Below, one piece after another: positions 12,001 to 22,284 of a stretch of DNA of 64,000 bases (its first letter is position 1; each line of letters begins with the position of its first letter). The stretch spans positions 23,319,292 to 23,383,291 of the forward strand of contig NC_088312.1 of NCBI RefSeq assembly GCF_910592395.1, read 5' to 3'. The notes under the pieces are model-generated. The model did no database searches and was not told the DNA's origin. It worked only from the letters and a program-made list of their open reading frames with translations. The translations under genes were made by a program, and so were the position numbers. The DNA comes from Lineus longissimus (taxonomy: Eukaryota; Nemertea; Pilidiophora; Heteronemertea; Lineidae).

Positions 12001-15000
12001 AACACTAGAACAATTAGAAGTGGGCATTAAATTCGTTTTGAAAGAGTTCTCATTGCTTTAGGATTTCAAGTTCAAGCCAGGATGCCGCGAGTGGTGGTGC
12101 CGATGTTCAATCCTTAAAGAAAAACGAAACATCGTTGGTGAGTTTTGCTGATTATATTTTGAGGTAGGGGTTCAACATTTGAAGCGATGCATAGACCGCC
12201 AGGTACTCCACGTGGTCAGTACCGATGGTTTCTAAAGGACAACATCAGCACAAGGCCAAACAGTACCTATCAAACGTGCAGAATCCGGTATCAACTGCAA
12301 GAGGTATTCTTCGGGGATTTTACGATACAATTACAATATGCGGATTAGTCTGACTCTGCCGTATAACTTACCCGTATAACGAAATGAAGCAGAAAGTACA
12401 GGTTGAAGGCCGAGTCGACAATCTGCATGGGGTCGTCGATCCAGTGGATGCAGCTTTCAAGGTTATCTTCACTGGAAACAAAAGAAAACGATTTGAGGTT
12501 CGTTGATATTGTGAGTCGCAAGGTCCCGGCGCAATTACCCTATCAATCAAGACTATATGGAAATATGGTGGCACAGACAAGGCCGTTTTACCTTTATGTA
12601 TTTGGTATCATTTGCTGTAAGGTCACACCCGGTACAATTATGGCCTCTGTGTTCATTAATGTGTACTGCCAGCTGACTCTGCCATTGGCTATATAAACCG
12701 TGGCGGCTAGAATTGTACTACTTTACCCTACCCCCTTTCTACGCAGATTTATCTGAGATCGCCGAGTCCTATAGTGAGGACAGGGTTCAAATCAACGTGT
12801 TCGAAGGTCAACTTACTCATCCGCGTCGATGATGTAGATAATGAATGAACCGATACTACAGATGACATGGAGGCCAGTCTGGAAAGGGACGAATCATAGA
12901 ATAGCATGACGATTCATTTTTGATGTCCGATATTTAGCCTCTAATGACCACATTGACGATCAGATCAATGCAATCTTCCTAGGAGGAACAACAATTTTAA
13001 TGACGCCGAATGTCGGCAGCTTGTCACTTATTTGTCGGAAATATGATGGAGCTAAATATTCGTTTTAGTGACAGCTAAGAATTCGCAATCAGTAGGCCTA
13101 CTATTAAGAGCATTCGTATTCTTATGCAACGGAACGAAATCTCCCTACTGTTCTATGAATTATTTCAATTCAGTGCGGTATACGTGTATGATTGATTGCA
13201 TAAAGTTGGTCCTTTCATTACGAATGTGTAGACCTTCATTACCAATCTCGAAACGTTACGATAGGTGAACTATTTCAACAGGGGTCATCGAGCTGAGTAC
13301 TCCTGTGTCATTGAAAGAGCTGTGTTGGCCTAATTAACATTCATATCGCGCGAACAGGAAAAGTGTATTTTTTAGTTAAACATGTTCACGATCACGATAC
13401 CGGTCATGCATAACTAATTTTGGTTGTCGTATCCTCAGTTAATCTAGCAAGTGGAAGGGGTGACGGGTGGTTACATAATACGTTGTTACCCCTGCTGCCA
13501 GCAAAAGTAATCACCACAATTACTTATGCATCAGCGAAATCGCGTGAGAATAAAATGATTTTGTCTTTGATTGGAGACTGTGACGATGAAAGAGACTTTC
13601 TTCTGTGAAAGGGCCTTGCTAATTTCAAATAGTCACGGTGAGCCGGTCAAGTCATTCAAGTTATACCATAAGCCAATTTCTAATTAATGAATTGATGAAT
13701 AGACCGATCATCCAGTGGTTTGAATGGATTTCTGTCTGACCAAGCATAAACGAAGGCGGCTACGTACTTAACAATTGAACTATTAAGAGCTAAGTATATA
13801 GGCGCTACTTCAGCTAGTGATGTATGTCGTGGATATACTGTATAATGATCGTGGACTCCTTGCCAGCCCATTCACCGTGCAGTCACTCTCTGTGCCGCCA
13901 GTAGCCCCGCTGTGGAGGTCGGGATCGTGGACTCCTTGCGTGGTCCTCCTTCTCTCAGTAGCGGGTTCAACAAGGCTGGCTCAGCTGAGCACTCAACGGT
14001 GAAACTTTTGACCCGTACCAGCATCTATTGTACTGATTTATTGCATTGCATAGTATTGTGTGTATGTTTTCAATGTGTTTTCTCCCTGTTTGTGCATTTT
14101 ATCTAAGTGTATCGTTTGTGAATCTGTATTCATATATGTATGCATGTGGTATTTCTCCCTTGCGGAGGTCACAATAAATAAATAAATAAAAAAATAAATG
14201 CCTTGTTCAGATCATATTTTGCGACCACATGGGCATTTTGAAGGTGATTTATGATTAGGCACAAAGAAGAGAATATGATAATGCCAATACCGAGACGATG
14301 AAAGGCTTGCTCAGTGAGTTATGACACGCGGTAAGGTTAATCCACGTACAACTTTCGTGCAATGGGATGCTCAAATGTAGCCTCAGACATCCTGATTTAA
14401 GCGGTGATTTTCAATATAGGCCTACTCCGCATCGAAAATCTGTATCTCAGGATGAGCCTTAGCAGGGTTTGAACGTATTGCGAAATTTCCTTTCTCACGA
14501 ACGATTACATCCGTTATCTTCACCAATCAAGGGCTCCACTCACTACACCACTCGGACTGAGTGAGACCATTCACTACACCACTCGGACTGAGTGAGACCA
14601 CTCACTACACCACTCGGACTGAGTGAGACCACTCTCTACACCACTCAGACTGAGTGAGATCACTCTCTACACCACCCGGACTGAGTGAGACCACTCACTA
14701 CACCACTCGGACTGAGTGAGACCACTCACTACAACACTCGGACTGAGTGAGACCACTCACTACGCAACTCGAACTGAGTGAGACCACTCACTACAACACT
14801 CGGACTGAGTGAGACCACTCACTACAACATTCGGACTGAGTGAGACCACTCACTACAACATTCGGACTGAGTGAGACCACTCACTACAACATTCGGACTG
14901 AGTGAGACCACTCACTACACCACTCGGACTGAGTGAGACCACTCACTACACCACTCGAACTGAGTGAGACCACTCACTACACCACTCGGACTGAGTGAGA

Positions 15001-16390
15001 CCAAGTGGCGAATGCGACCGAAGATAATTCAAGGTGACATCCTTAGACTCTCAGCTAGTTTTCATTGTGCAGCGAAATATTTGGACAAGACGCCACTTGG
15101 GTAAACATCAACCTACACAAAGAACCAATTATTTACTGATTTCTGTCCCTTTGATATACGTCAAGAGGTTGCCGTGTTTTATTTGCGATGAGTATTTGCC
15201 ACAAAGACAGGCATTTCCTGGGCACCATACCAAAGATAACCTCATTTTGATATCACAGAGCAATTCATCCACGTCTTATGATGGTTCGTGATTCTTTGAG
15301 ACAGAAGTAGTAGGAGCAACATCGCACACCGAGCAAAAATGCCTGATTTAAATTAGGCGAATCGTGCCTTTACCAGCCCAAATGTCGGCATGTGATTAAC
15401 ACACTAACGTTTCACATTCGCCACTGTCTTTTACTTCCTTTTCCATAAGCCAATCAGCAATCACTCATCTTTCTTGTTGGGAGCAAAACATGGCCGTTAT
15501 CAATTACGCTATCATTCTCATTGGTTAATAGTGCGGATGAAATGGAGTCACACTGTCACTGCTAATAAAGATATCTTACCAACAGTTTCCCGAGTGCGTT
15601 CTGACTCGCCACGAGCTCCTCGCATCGCCTCTTCAACCTCAGATAAAACATGACGGCTGTATTGACTTCATCCGTCCTTTCACCATCCTCGTTTGTATTG
15701 GGGCAGATTATCTAGAATTAAGAAAAGCAAGATGATTAAGATGACGTTAAAAACATCTCAGAGGGCATCGAACCCCAGCTGCAGGTTGTGTTCGGAAATC
15801 ATGATAAGATACTCGTCAGTTTCCGAGTTCGTATTTCGTGTACATGAAGATGTACACTCTTTACGTGCTGATACTTGTAAAATTCTTAGGCAAGATCTTC
15901 ACAGCGAGTCTTACAAGAACCAGGGTGGGATATAAACATTATGCCTATGCACTCGAACATGAAAGAGAAATTGACTAAACCCTTAAAAGAATCTTATGAT
16001 TTCCGAGTTGGATACACTCTGACAATCGTGAGTTCGACTATTGAAGACTCTTGAAGCCTATAACGCAGCAGAAAATTAGTAGCTAAGCTGGCTGCGATAG
16101 TCATATGAGGGCTGAACGTTAGAGAGCTGCATGGACCACTCCCGAGGGCTTTGAACAGGAATGAAAGGACCAATCGCTCAGAGAGGGTGGCAAAGTGGGG
16201 TAATTTCAAAATGCACATACGAACAGCTTACCTTGGTTATGAGGAGCTTGATCCCCCTCAGGATCAGTATGAATACGATGCCGCCGAGCAGCGAGCACCC
16301 GCTAGAGATGAGGAAGTACCACCATTTTGGATCCAGTGAGCACGGGTTGACTGGGCTTGGCGTGGTAACGGGTGCTTCTGACGTGTTCAT
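10..16390 (-). CDS. slo: Slo-family (BK, large-conductance Ca2+-activated) potassium channel, 3' part missing
   Basis: Voltage- and Ca2+-gated K+ channel subunit of the plasma membrane. Fourteen coding positions were reconstructed on the minus strand: 16232-16390, 15580-15711, 12817-12878, 12372-12471, 11776-11887, 10567-10718, one of two pore exons (8924-9097 or 7807-7986), 6208-6305, 5815-5928, 5387-5645, 4879-5037, 840-955, 221-379 and, tentatively, 10-86. All have AG/GT borders and compatible phases, giving about 626 residues. In order they encode S0 (the extra N-terminal segment typical of Slo1/Slo3), S1-S4, S5, pore with TVGYGD, S6 with SCIPEIVE, and RCK1 with [11 protein letters not shown] and KDFLHKD. 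The KDFLHKD stretch keeps the residues equivalent to mammalian D362, H365 and D367 of the RCK1 Ca2+ site. The Met at 16390 is chosen because S0 follows within 25 residues. RCK2 and the calcium bowl would lie left of the window, so Slo1 and Slo3 cannot be formally separated; Slo1-like is favoured. Confidence 0.93.
221..379 (-). CDS. slo: Slo exon 13: end of RCK1
   Basis: 159 nt between CCAG and GTGAGA. It encodes [19 protein letters not shown] and [12 protein letters not shown], matching the LLMIAIEY and GFFIAS region of BK. The residue equivalent to E535 is a conservative Asp. Confidence 0.87.
840..955 (-). CDS. slo: Slo exon 12: RCK1 C-terminal part
   Basis: 116 nt between TTAG and GTAAGT. 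It encodes [20 protein letters not shown] and [10 protein letters not shown]. The methionine equivalent to M513 of BK is kept. Confidence 0.83.
956..4410. other. Slo intron between exons 11 and 12
   Basis: Part of a 3.9-kb intron that continues to 4878. It holds a MITE at 2048-2385 and a decayed retrotransposon piece at 4412-4740. I see no further exon: the coding phases on both sides already join. Confidence 0.6.
2048..2385. mobile_element. MITE-like element, CAGTG...CGGTAAC terminal inverted repeats
   Basis: It begins TAACAGTGAACCCCGGTAAC and ends with the imperfect inverse GACCGGGGGTGCCACTGTT. The interior (CATATGTTCAACATTCTGAA and related AT-rich text) recurs at 37444-37804. No coding capacity, so a non-autonomous DNA transposon is inferred. 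It lies in a Slo intron. Confidence 0.65.
4412..4740 (+). pseudogene. Ty3/gypsy-type reverse transcriptase fragment, with the first block tandemly duplicated
   Basis: The translation shows [20 protein letters not shown] and, about 50 residues on, [20 protein letters not shown]. Both match the first conserved block of Ty3/gypsy-like reverse transcriptases (PVVLVKKKDG...FCVDYR). The catalytic YxDD region is absent. This is a dead fragment in a Slo intron, antisense to the channel. Confidence 0.7.
4879..5037 (-). CDS. slo: Slo exon 11: RCK1, [11 protein letters not shown] motif
   Basis: 159 nt, phase 0 on both sides. It encodes GHLLTIPNW, then [20 protein letters not shown] and [15 protein letters not shown], colinear with BK channels. 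Confidence 0.88.
5387..5645 (-). CDS. slo: Slo exon 10: RCK1 core
   Basis: 259 nt between GCAG and GTACAC. It encodes [10 protein letters not shown], the [12 protein letters not shown] stretch, [18 protein letters not shown] and [10 protein letters not shown], all close to BK RCK1. Confidence 0.92.
5815..5928 (-). CDS. slo: Slo exon 9: start of RCK1
   Basis: 114 nt between GCAG and GTAAGT. It encodes [20 protein letters not shown] followed by LHKDR, the first Rossmann strand and helix of RCK1. Confidence 0.9.
6208..6305 (-). CDS. slo: Slo exon 8: end of S6 and gating-ring linker
   Basis: 98 nt. It encodes [12 protein letters not shown], which completes S6 and keeps the two acidic residues of the inner-mouth ring, followed by the linker into RCK1. 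It joins either pore exon in phase 0. Confidence 0.88.
6972..7190. repeat. 32-bp minisatellite, 7 copies
   Basis: A 32-bp unit containing CTACTAGGCTGGGTTAGTT occurs at 6981, 7013, 7045, 7077, 7109, 7141 and 7173. One copy varies (AAGCTTAT instead of AAGCTGAG). It sits in the Slo intron between pore exon A and exon 8. Confidence 0.9.
7807..7986 (-). CDS. slo: Slo alternative pore exon A (downstream)
   Basis: 180 nt, 60 codons, phase 0 at both ends, TAAAG acceptor and GTAAGC donor. It encodes the turret ([15 protein letters not shown]...), pore helix, filter [12 protein letters not shown] and first half of S6 ([13 protein letters not shown]). The turret is two residues longer and more charged than in exon B. 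No stop or frameshift. Confidence 0.92.
8924..9097 (-). CDS. slo: Slo alternative pore exon B (upstream)
   Basis: 174 nt, 58 codons, phase 0 at both ends, TTTTAG acceptor and GTAAGA donor. It encodes the turret ([10 protein letters not shown]...), pore helix, filter [12 protein letters not shown] and first half of S6 ([13 protein letters not shown]). It sits 937 bp upstream, in transcript order, of a second pore exon with the same boundaries. Confidence 0.92.
9098..10566. other. Slo intron upstream of the pore exons
   Basis: AT-rich noncoding sequence. At about 9773-9850 there is a cluster of short palindromes built on ATATCAT/ATGATAT. No exon or repeat family was recognised otherwise. Confidence 0.5.
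10567..10718 (-). CDS. slo: Slo exon 6: S4, S4-S5 linker and S5
   Basis: 152 nt between GCAG and GTGAGT. It encodes [17 protein letters not shown] (S4) and then S5 ending in AGAGVMHL. The third S4 arginine of BK (R213) reads as glycine (codon GGT). Confidence 0.9.
10876..11807. repeat. 77-bp minisatellite carrying copies of the exon 5 splice donor, about 12 copies
   Basis: Units of 77 bp (some 76) start with TGGTTTTCACACATTCGCC at 10876 (variant), 10954, 11031, 11108, 11185, 11261 and onward to about 11721. On the minus strand each unit holds CAGAGGAACTGGCTGG followed by GTAGGT, the same text as the end of Slo exon 5 and its donor at 11776. The array runs from the true exon end into the intron, so it arose by tandem duplication of the exon/intron border. 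Confidence 0.93.
11776..11887 (-). CDS. slo: Slo exon 5: S3
   Basis: 112 nt between CCAG and GTAGGT. It encodes S3 with [11 protein letters not shown] (D186 equivalent kept) and ends in RNWLG. Its last bases and donor site are the source of the 77-bp minisatellite that follows in the intron. Confidence 0.9.
12372..12471 (-). CDS. slo: Slo exon 4: S1-S2 loop and S2
   Basis: 100 nt between CCAG and GTAAGT. It encodes the ESC loop and S2 ([16 protein letters not shown]). The acidic and basic residues equivalent to D153 and R167 of BK are both kept. Confidence 0.87.
12817..12878 (-). CDS. slo: Slo exon 3: S1
   Basis: 62 nt between CCAG and GTAAGT. It encodes [20 protein letters not shown], which aligns with S1 of BK channels. 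Ends in phase 2. Confidence 0.85.
13890..14200 (+). mobile_element. LINE 3' end, probable
   Basis: AT-rich 3'UTR-like text that ends CTTGCGGAGGTCACAATAAA and continues as an AATA tandem tail. This is the usual look of a 5'-truncated non-LTR retrotransposon. No reverse-transcriptase ORF remains. It is in a Slo intron. Confidence 0.45.
14538..15002. repeat. 31-bp minisatellite with an internal palindrome, 15 copies
   Basis: The 31-bp unit CACTACACCACTCGGACTGA... repeats 15 times over 465 bp. Each unit contains CACTCGGACTGAGTG, an inverted repeat with a 5-bp stem. Minor variants (ACAACATTC, CTCGAACT) appear in the middle. It lies in the intron between Slo exons 2 and 3. Confidence 0.92.
15580..15711 (-). 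CDS. slo: Slo exon 2: S0-S1 linker
   Basis: 132 nt, phase 0 on both sides, CTAG acceptor and GTAAGA donor. It encodes the cytoplasmic linker, which ends in QNALGKLL just before the S1 motif TG in the next exon. Confidence 0.82.
16232..16390 (-). CDS. slo: Slo exon 1: N-terminus and S0
   Basis: Starts at ATG 16390. The short extracellular N-terminus is followed by a hydrophobic S0 segment ([20 protein letters not shown]). It ends with ACC AAG before GTAAGC, phase 0. Confidence 0.88.
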
Positions 16391-17780
16391 CTTGATCTTC
16401 AGGTCAAGTGTTTGTCATAAAATCGTCTTCGTCTTAAAAGCCAAAGGTGATTAGAACTATAAAATCAAGTGAGCAAAAGATATTGGAATTGCTTAAGATA
16501 TTGGAATTGGCCGAAGCATGGTAAACATCCTTACCCAAGTAAAAAAATATCCAATTACAGTATAAACTTTTAAAGTACAAACTGAACGAGAGTAAAAGGG
16601 CGTAAAATTATCTTAAATCACATCAAATAAAATCATCTTAGTTCGAATAAATCATTGATCGTGTGTGCCACAGTGCAGTGATCACTGGTGTGTGGTTCAT
16701 TGGAATTCCTTGCTTTATAGTAGGCCTATATCCACACCACACCCGAGGTTACGCTTTAACCTATGCTTCTTTCTTTCAAGATAATGATTGAATGTAGGCC
16801 TAAGCATAGAATATTAGGGCCGATTCTGAGAAAGGTCTTAAAATGCCGTGAAATCTCTTTTAATAGGTTGATGATCAGGTCTATAACTTACATGCAGCTA
16901 TAGCATTGCTAGATCTATGCCAGCCTGATCAATCATTGACCTTTAAAGTAGGGAGGTTGAAGTACATGTACAAGGCCTTTGCAACACAACAGCGTCCAGC
17001 CATAAAATCAAGGGAATAGTGCAAAAAATGCACAGTTTCAATAACATGTTTATACCTATACATACCATGGAACAATATATGGCAAGTATTTCTCTTTTAT
17101 TCTCCATCCTTCTTTGATAGAACCATTTTTCTCTCCCAATGCTGCTTTATCACGATGGAGGGTCACTCACAAATAAACGTTTTATTAGGCCTATATGGTG
17201 AGAATCCTTTCTTTTCAGACCAGCTTGTGGACGGCGTTTTAAAAGCCAGCGATTTTAACAATATGTACTTAATATTTTGAGTGACTCTACGAAAATCCCG
17301 TTACACTGCTTGTTAACTCGTGGTTTAACTTGAAAGCTTAGAGTTTCGGCCTACTAATCATACATATATTTAATCTAAATTCTTAGTTGGGGTTTTTCCA
17401 TAAAGCGAAGAATTGAATAATTAATCAGATGGTCACTTTTTGATACACCAGATATAGGTATATGTTTCGTCGCCCTTGCCGTGACCCAGAACTCAGAATC
17501 GCCAATTAGGTTACTGTTACATCGCGTCTTTTAGCATCCCTTTCTTCATAACTTACCATGCATATCGTTCAATACAAAGTACATTGTACCAAAGTAAAGA
17601 AGCAGCCGATCAGTAATAATTCCTTCTTTCTCTGCTTTGGGATACAAAAGGCTAGCCATCCAGGCCAGATTCTTTATGTTCATACAAAAATGATGAAAGA
17701 CGAAATGTGTTAAAAATGGGGTTTTAATGAGAATATAATCGTTCTAAAAACAGAGTTGCCGGGTCTGTTTTTTATTAAGT
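16391..17780. other. Region upstream of the Slo start codon
   Basis: No ORF or exon was recognised. It may contain the Slo 5'UTR and promoter, but no core element can be supported by eye. Several TAGGCCTA-type palindromes occur (about 16723, 16797, 17188). Confidence 0.4.
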
Positions 17781-18120
17781 GTCAGTCCACAGACCATGCA
17801 AAAAGTGATAAGGTGTCGTGGTGGGTCAGCAGATTTGGCTGAAACTTTTACCATTGGTTAGCCTTAGGACAGGATTATTACTAGTGGAGCCGAGTATTTT
17901 TCAGAAAAAATATTTAATAAGTTATTTGTTGAATTGACTCTGAAAGGTCGAAATACCCCCAAGGAATTTTGGTACAGAGCACTTTTTCCTCCGCCAGTAA
18001 TAATCCTGTCCTAAGACTAACCAATGGTAAAAGTTTCAGTCAAATCCGTTGACCCCCCCCCCCCCCCCACCTTATCACTTTTTCCATGCAGATTTTGCAT
18101 GGTCTATTATTGGACGGACA
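17781..18120. mobile_element. Foldback/MITE-like element with long inverted repeats
   Basis: The left arm (GACCATGCAAAAAGTGATAA at 17792, then CTTTTACCATTGGTTAG and GGACAGGATTATTACT) recurs in inverted order in the right arm (AGTAATAATCCTGTCC, CTAACCAATGGTAAAAG, TTATCACTTTTT, GCATGGTC up to 18104). The arms exceed 100 bp around an AT-rich loop. A C-homopolymer interrupts the right arm at about 18054-18068. Confidence 0.75.
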
Positions 18121-21100
18121 AAGATGTTTAAAAAAAACACCGGATGAATGGATACAAAGACCAGCAACATCTCGTATCACCTGGGGCTTAACGGGTTTCG
18201 TGCAAATGTTCAAGTGAACATTACTCCCAAATTTTGAAATTAATACATGTGTGTCTAAGTTGATAAATCTAAGGGTGAGGCATGCGTGGTTCCGAATTTT
18301 AACGATCCAAAGAAAACTGTGAGATAATGCATTTTGCATATATTATTTTCTTAGGACAAACATCCTCATTTACTTTGTGGTGGCAGCCCTCGACCTCGCA
18401 TCTCCCGTATCAATCATGCCGGCACAGCGACAGGTCGTTTGTCCCTCTGTCATAAGAATCAGGGCAATACTGCTTTTGTGTCTTTATCATTTATCACACA
18501 GGTTTGTCCTCAGCTGCCCTGCCAACCACAAAAACACGGACAACTGTGGTGCTGGCTATTTGATAACCTGGAAGCTTGGTGAGCTTCGATTAAGTTAATC
18601 TGCGGTGGCGTTTAGGGGCCAAAATAGGCCAGAAACTGAGACTGAATGACAAATTGATAATGGTAACCTTAGCTGAAAGAAAAGCGCAAGTTTGCGACCG
18701 AACGGGCCGGGGCCATGAGTGCAGTGACGGCATAATATCACCGGAATTCGGCACCCATGTGGAAGACATGGAAGAATGGTGCCTTTCAGTTACAGCATGG
18801 GTCCTAACACCTTCGATTTACGAGCATCTCCAGATCAATACGGTATCAGCCTTTATCCAGGAGGCCTAGCATATAGGGCTAATGTCAAAGCGGGAGAAGA
18901 CTGTTTTGTTGGTCGTCTCGTGTCTATCGTATTAAAGGGCCTACTTCTTGCTGAGAATCGAAACAAGGTACTCAAAAAGACTACAAAATCAAGAACCGAG
19001 ATGATTCTAGATCAGAATTCACCAGTAAATAACAATTGGCCTATTTAGGCCTTTCGTTCATGCAGAGGGCGAGTGAAGAAAAAGAAGGTTATCTTGTGAG
19101 GAACTTTAATGATATATCATGATATAGGACTACAATAAAAATAAAAATTTTTCTCGGACTTGATAACGTTAGACATACTAGTGTACAAATAAAAGCGGTG
19201 CAAATCCGATCACACGTTTCATGTAGGTCTAGTTGCAAGAAAGGTATGTTGTGTTCCCAACTGCGCTCGAAGCGGGTAACTCATGACATTCCGCGTAAAC
19301 ACAATACCGATATGATATATCACATTTACAGAATATAGCTAATTAGGTTTATAGCCATTTTGGAGAAAAAAAAGCAAAAAAGCTCAACTCTTCTTCTTTA
19401 CCTTTGATATAAAGCCTAGTTTCTCAACGTATATCACGCTTGGTTGGTCCCCTGCTAAAATGGTAGGCCTATACAAGAATTTATGTTGTCCCGTTTGATG
19501 ATAGCGGAAATATAGAAAAACATCTTACTGTAGGGGCTTTCATTTACTCCCTTAGCAAGACTCCATGCCAGAGAGAAGTCATACGAGATGACAAGACCCA
19601 GGCTATGAAAGAAAGTGACGCTATGTAAAAGTATAACATGCAAAACACGAATTCGGAGATATTCGTTTTAGTTTATGTAGTTGGGAGGGTCATTTCTACT
19701 GTTGATGCGGCAATGGCTCACCTTCCACTCACCCTGATGTAGATCAGCAGTGTGAGGTCGTGTGTTCTCCTCCGGAATTCTATCCAACACCTATACTTCG
19801 ATATAGTGTCCCCGATGTCTGGATTCCAAGAGATAAATCGTGAAGACTATCGCGAGTGCTATTACATCACTGGTCCCTCAGGGAAAAAAACACTTATCCA
19901 CGAACATGCCCAATTTGAGATTATCAAAGGAATATCGTCACTTATCTATAAGTATATATTCTCAATTCGTCCTGTAGGCGAAGAGGTGAATACGTCTTTC
20001 CGGGCCGCTTAGCTCGGAGTGTCTTGACCCGATTTCAATTTGCGCATATCAACAGCGAATTGAGTCTCTTTGTTAAGGGGAACCATTTCTTTTGACTCTC
20101 CCTGACGGAGTGTTCTGAAGCTATTTTATTACTGCCATAAATTAGCTGAATAATTTTCTTTCAAAGTCTGTAGCACTGAGAGTAATTAGAAACGCGATGA
20201 ATACTTCATAATAGCTAATGAGGCTCCATGAGTAGGCCTAGGCCTCGCGTCATTCGTTAGCACGACGGAATAGCTACGTACCCGTACCTACCCGTGTATA
20301 CCTTTATACTAGGCCCGATTGTTCAATAGCACCGAAATCACATTATCCCTAACGGTGACGTTAAGTATCTTGAAGTATGTAATCTCTTTCAGTTCATTCC
20401 ATTTTCCCGTTAAATCTAACGAGGATTTGAGCGACCCCAGCCTTGGTGAGGAAGCGTATCAAACATCCCATCACAAGCTCGTGTCACATATTACATTTAT
20501 TCTGTCCAATAAACATCATTCGTTCAATAGACATCTATAATTGGCTGTCAACTTTTTTACATTATACATTGTAGTTAACCACAACACAACAGAGCTCATC
20601 TCTCGTCTGCTGTCGAAAATTTTGATAGGGGACAGTAAAGACTGCTATTCCACCGGCCGTTTCTTGCATTCTACATGTATACATGTATATGACAAGATTT
20701 TCGCTACGACGGGCATGGTGGGGGTTAGAAATCATCAATGTCTCATGGCAGGATTCCCAATCATCGGAGTTCTCCGTCGTGCAAGTACCTATACCGTGGG
20801 CTGTCGTCTCCAGCTTATCTTCACTGTGTGAATCTTTGATAATGCGATCGTGTGCGAATTATTGTCATTTACTTCTTGACTTATGATTGGCTCCCCAGGT
20901 CACGTGAGCGTGCAGAAGGAATTTGATTGGTCATGTCTGTTGGCCTTGTTCAGCCAAGTGTGCAAATATTGCGTCCAGGAAAAAAACGCAGCAGATAGGG
21001 AAATTACAATAAGGCCTAGAACGAGATCCTTCTTTTAATGAGAAACAAAAAACGCGGAAAACAAAATGTATTTTATGACAGAAATTTAATTCAACAATAC

Positions 21101-22013
21101 AAAAGTACACGTACATGTTGTATTTATGACATCAAAACTATCTGCAAAGATTAAGTCTCATCACCGCTTGTGGCAGCGCTGATGGTAAGAGAAAGATCTT
21201 TGGTGAATTTCAATTCGGATTCAGGCGCCAGGCATACTAGTAGCTTACTGAAACATTTAATCTGAAGACAACCTGATCACGATTTGTTTATCAACGGTTT
21301 CTAAAAAACTGCTATATAACTAACTACATTACTGTGCAGCAAAATTAACCTTTGAAATCATTCTTACTCACTCTCAAAAGAATTCCCCATGCTGTATGAG
21401 TTTTTTAGTAATCTTTGGTAGGCCAGTCATGAGGTCATGATGTACGCCCCCCTTCAAAATGAAACATAAAACTAAAGCGCAACCTTATCAGTTTGTTTTT
21501 TTCTGCCCAAGACATGAAACAGTGACATACACATTCCACACCAGTCATTAAAAAAACTCTTACACTTCTATCCATGACATAACCTCGAACTAAAAACATA
21601 AACTAAAGCACTAGCGTGCATGAGATTTCTCTCTCCTATCTTCATTGTTTACACAAGTTTATAATAGTGTGTGAATATCACGCGTTCCTCTTTTTCCAAC
21701 AATGGTTCCCCTCCTACCAATTACCCATCCGTCATGGGAGTTAACTCATTCCAGTCCCTCTCTGCTCGGCGAGTCAGTACAGGTACTGTCCAACAGAAGA
21801 GCTGATATGACATCATACCTTGGAAGGAATGCCTCTCACAACCTATTTGCAAACCAAGTACACACGGCCTAGTTTGCCTTTGACTCTGAATCCCTTAGGT
21901 CACGAACTGTTTGGCAATCTTCGTCTTTCGGGACAAAAACAAAGACCGGACACTCCTCCTAACAGCATGTCACGACAATGACAGAATCATCCAAATCATT
22001 TAGATTCACTCAA
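18121..22013. other. Intergenic region between the Slo 5' end and the HMG-box gene 3' end
   Basis: Only short, unsupported ORFs. The part near 21100-22013 is probably the 3'UTR or downstream flank of the HMG-box gene. No RNA gene or repeat family was recognised. Confidence 0.5.
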
Positions 22014-22284
22014 TCACTGAACTGTATTGACCACAGCCGGGTCGTCACAAACGAGTTCCCGTTGCTGTTGTGGCCCATCTCCGCACCCGTCCGGCGTTGT
22101 TTTAGCAGCAAGATCACCAGCAACGTCTTTGACGCTCTCAGTAATCATTGGCGGCGGCCCTTCTTGCGTTTCGCCAACTGACTCGACTTTCTCTTTAGGT
22201 TGGTCGCTTGCGAAGGTGTCGTCGGCGATTACCGATTTCGGAGGTTGGGCATTTCCCAGGGAAAGATGGTTGGGAGGATCGTAT
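22014..22284 (-). CDS. HMG-box gene exon 6, stop
   Basis: 271 nt after a TTTCAG acceptor. The in-phase ORF ends NTVQ then TGA at 22016-22014. Ser/Pro/Glu-rich. Confidence 0.75.

Noticed and set aside
14538-15002. CRISPR-like array
   Set aside because: The units are contiguous with no unique spacers, and the sequence is eukaryotic. It is a minisatellite.
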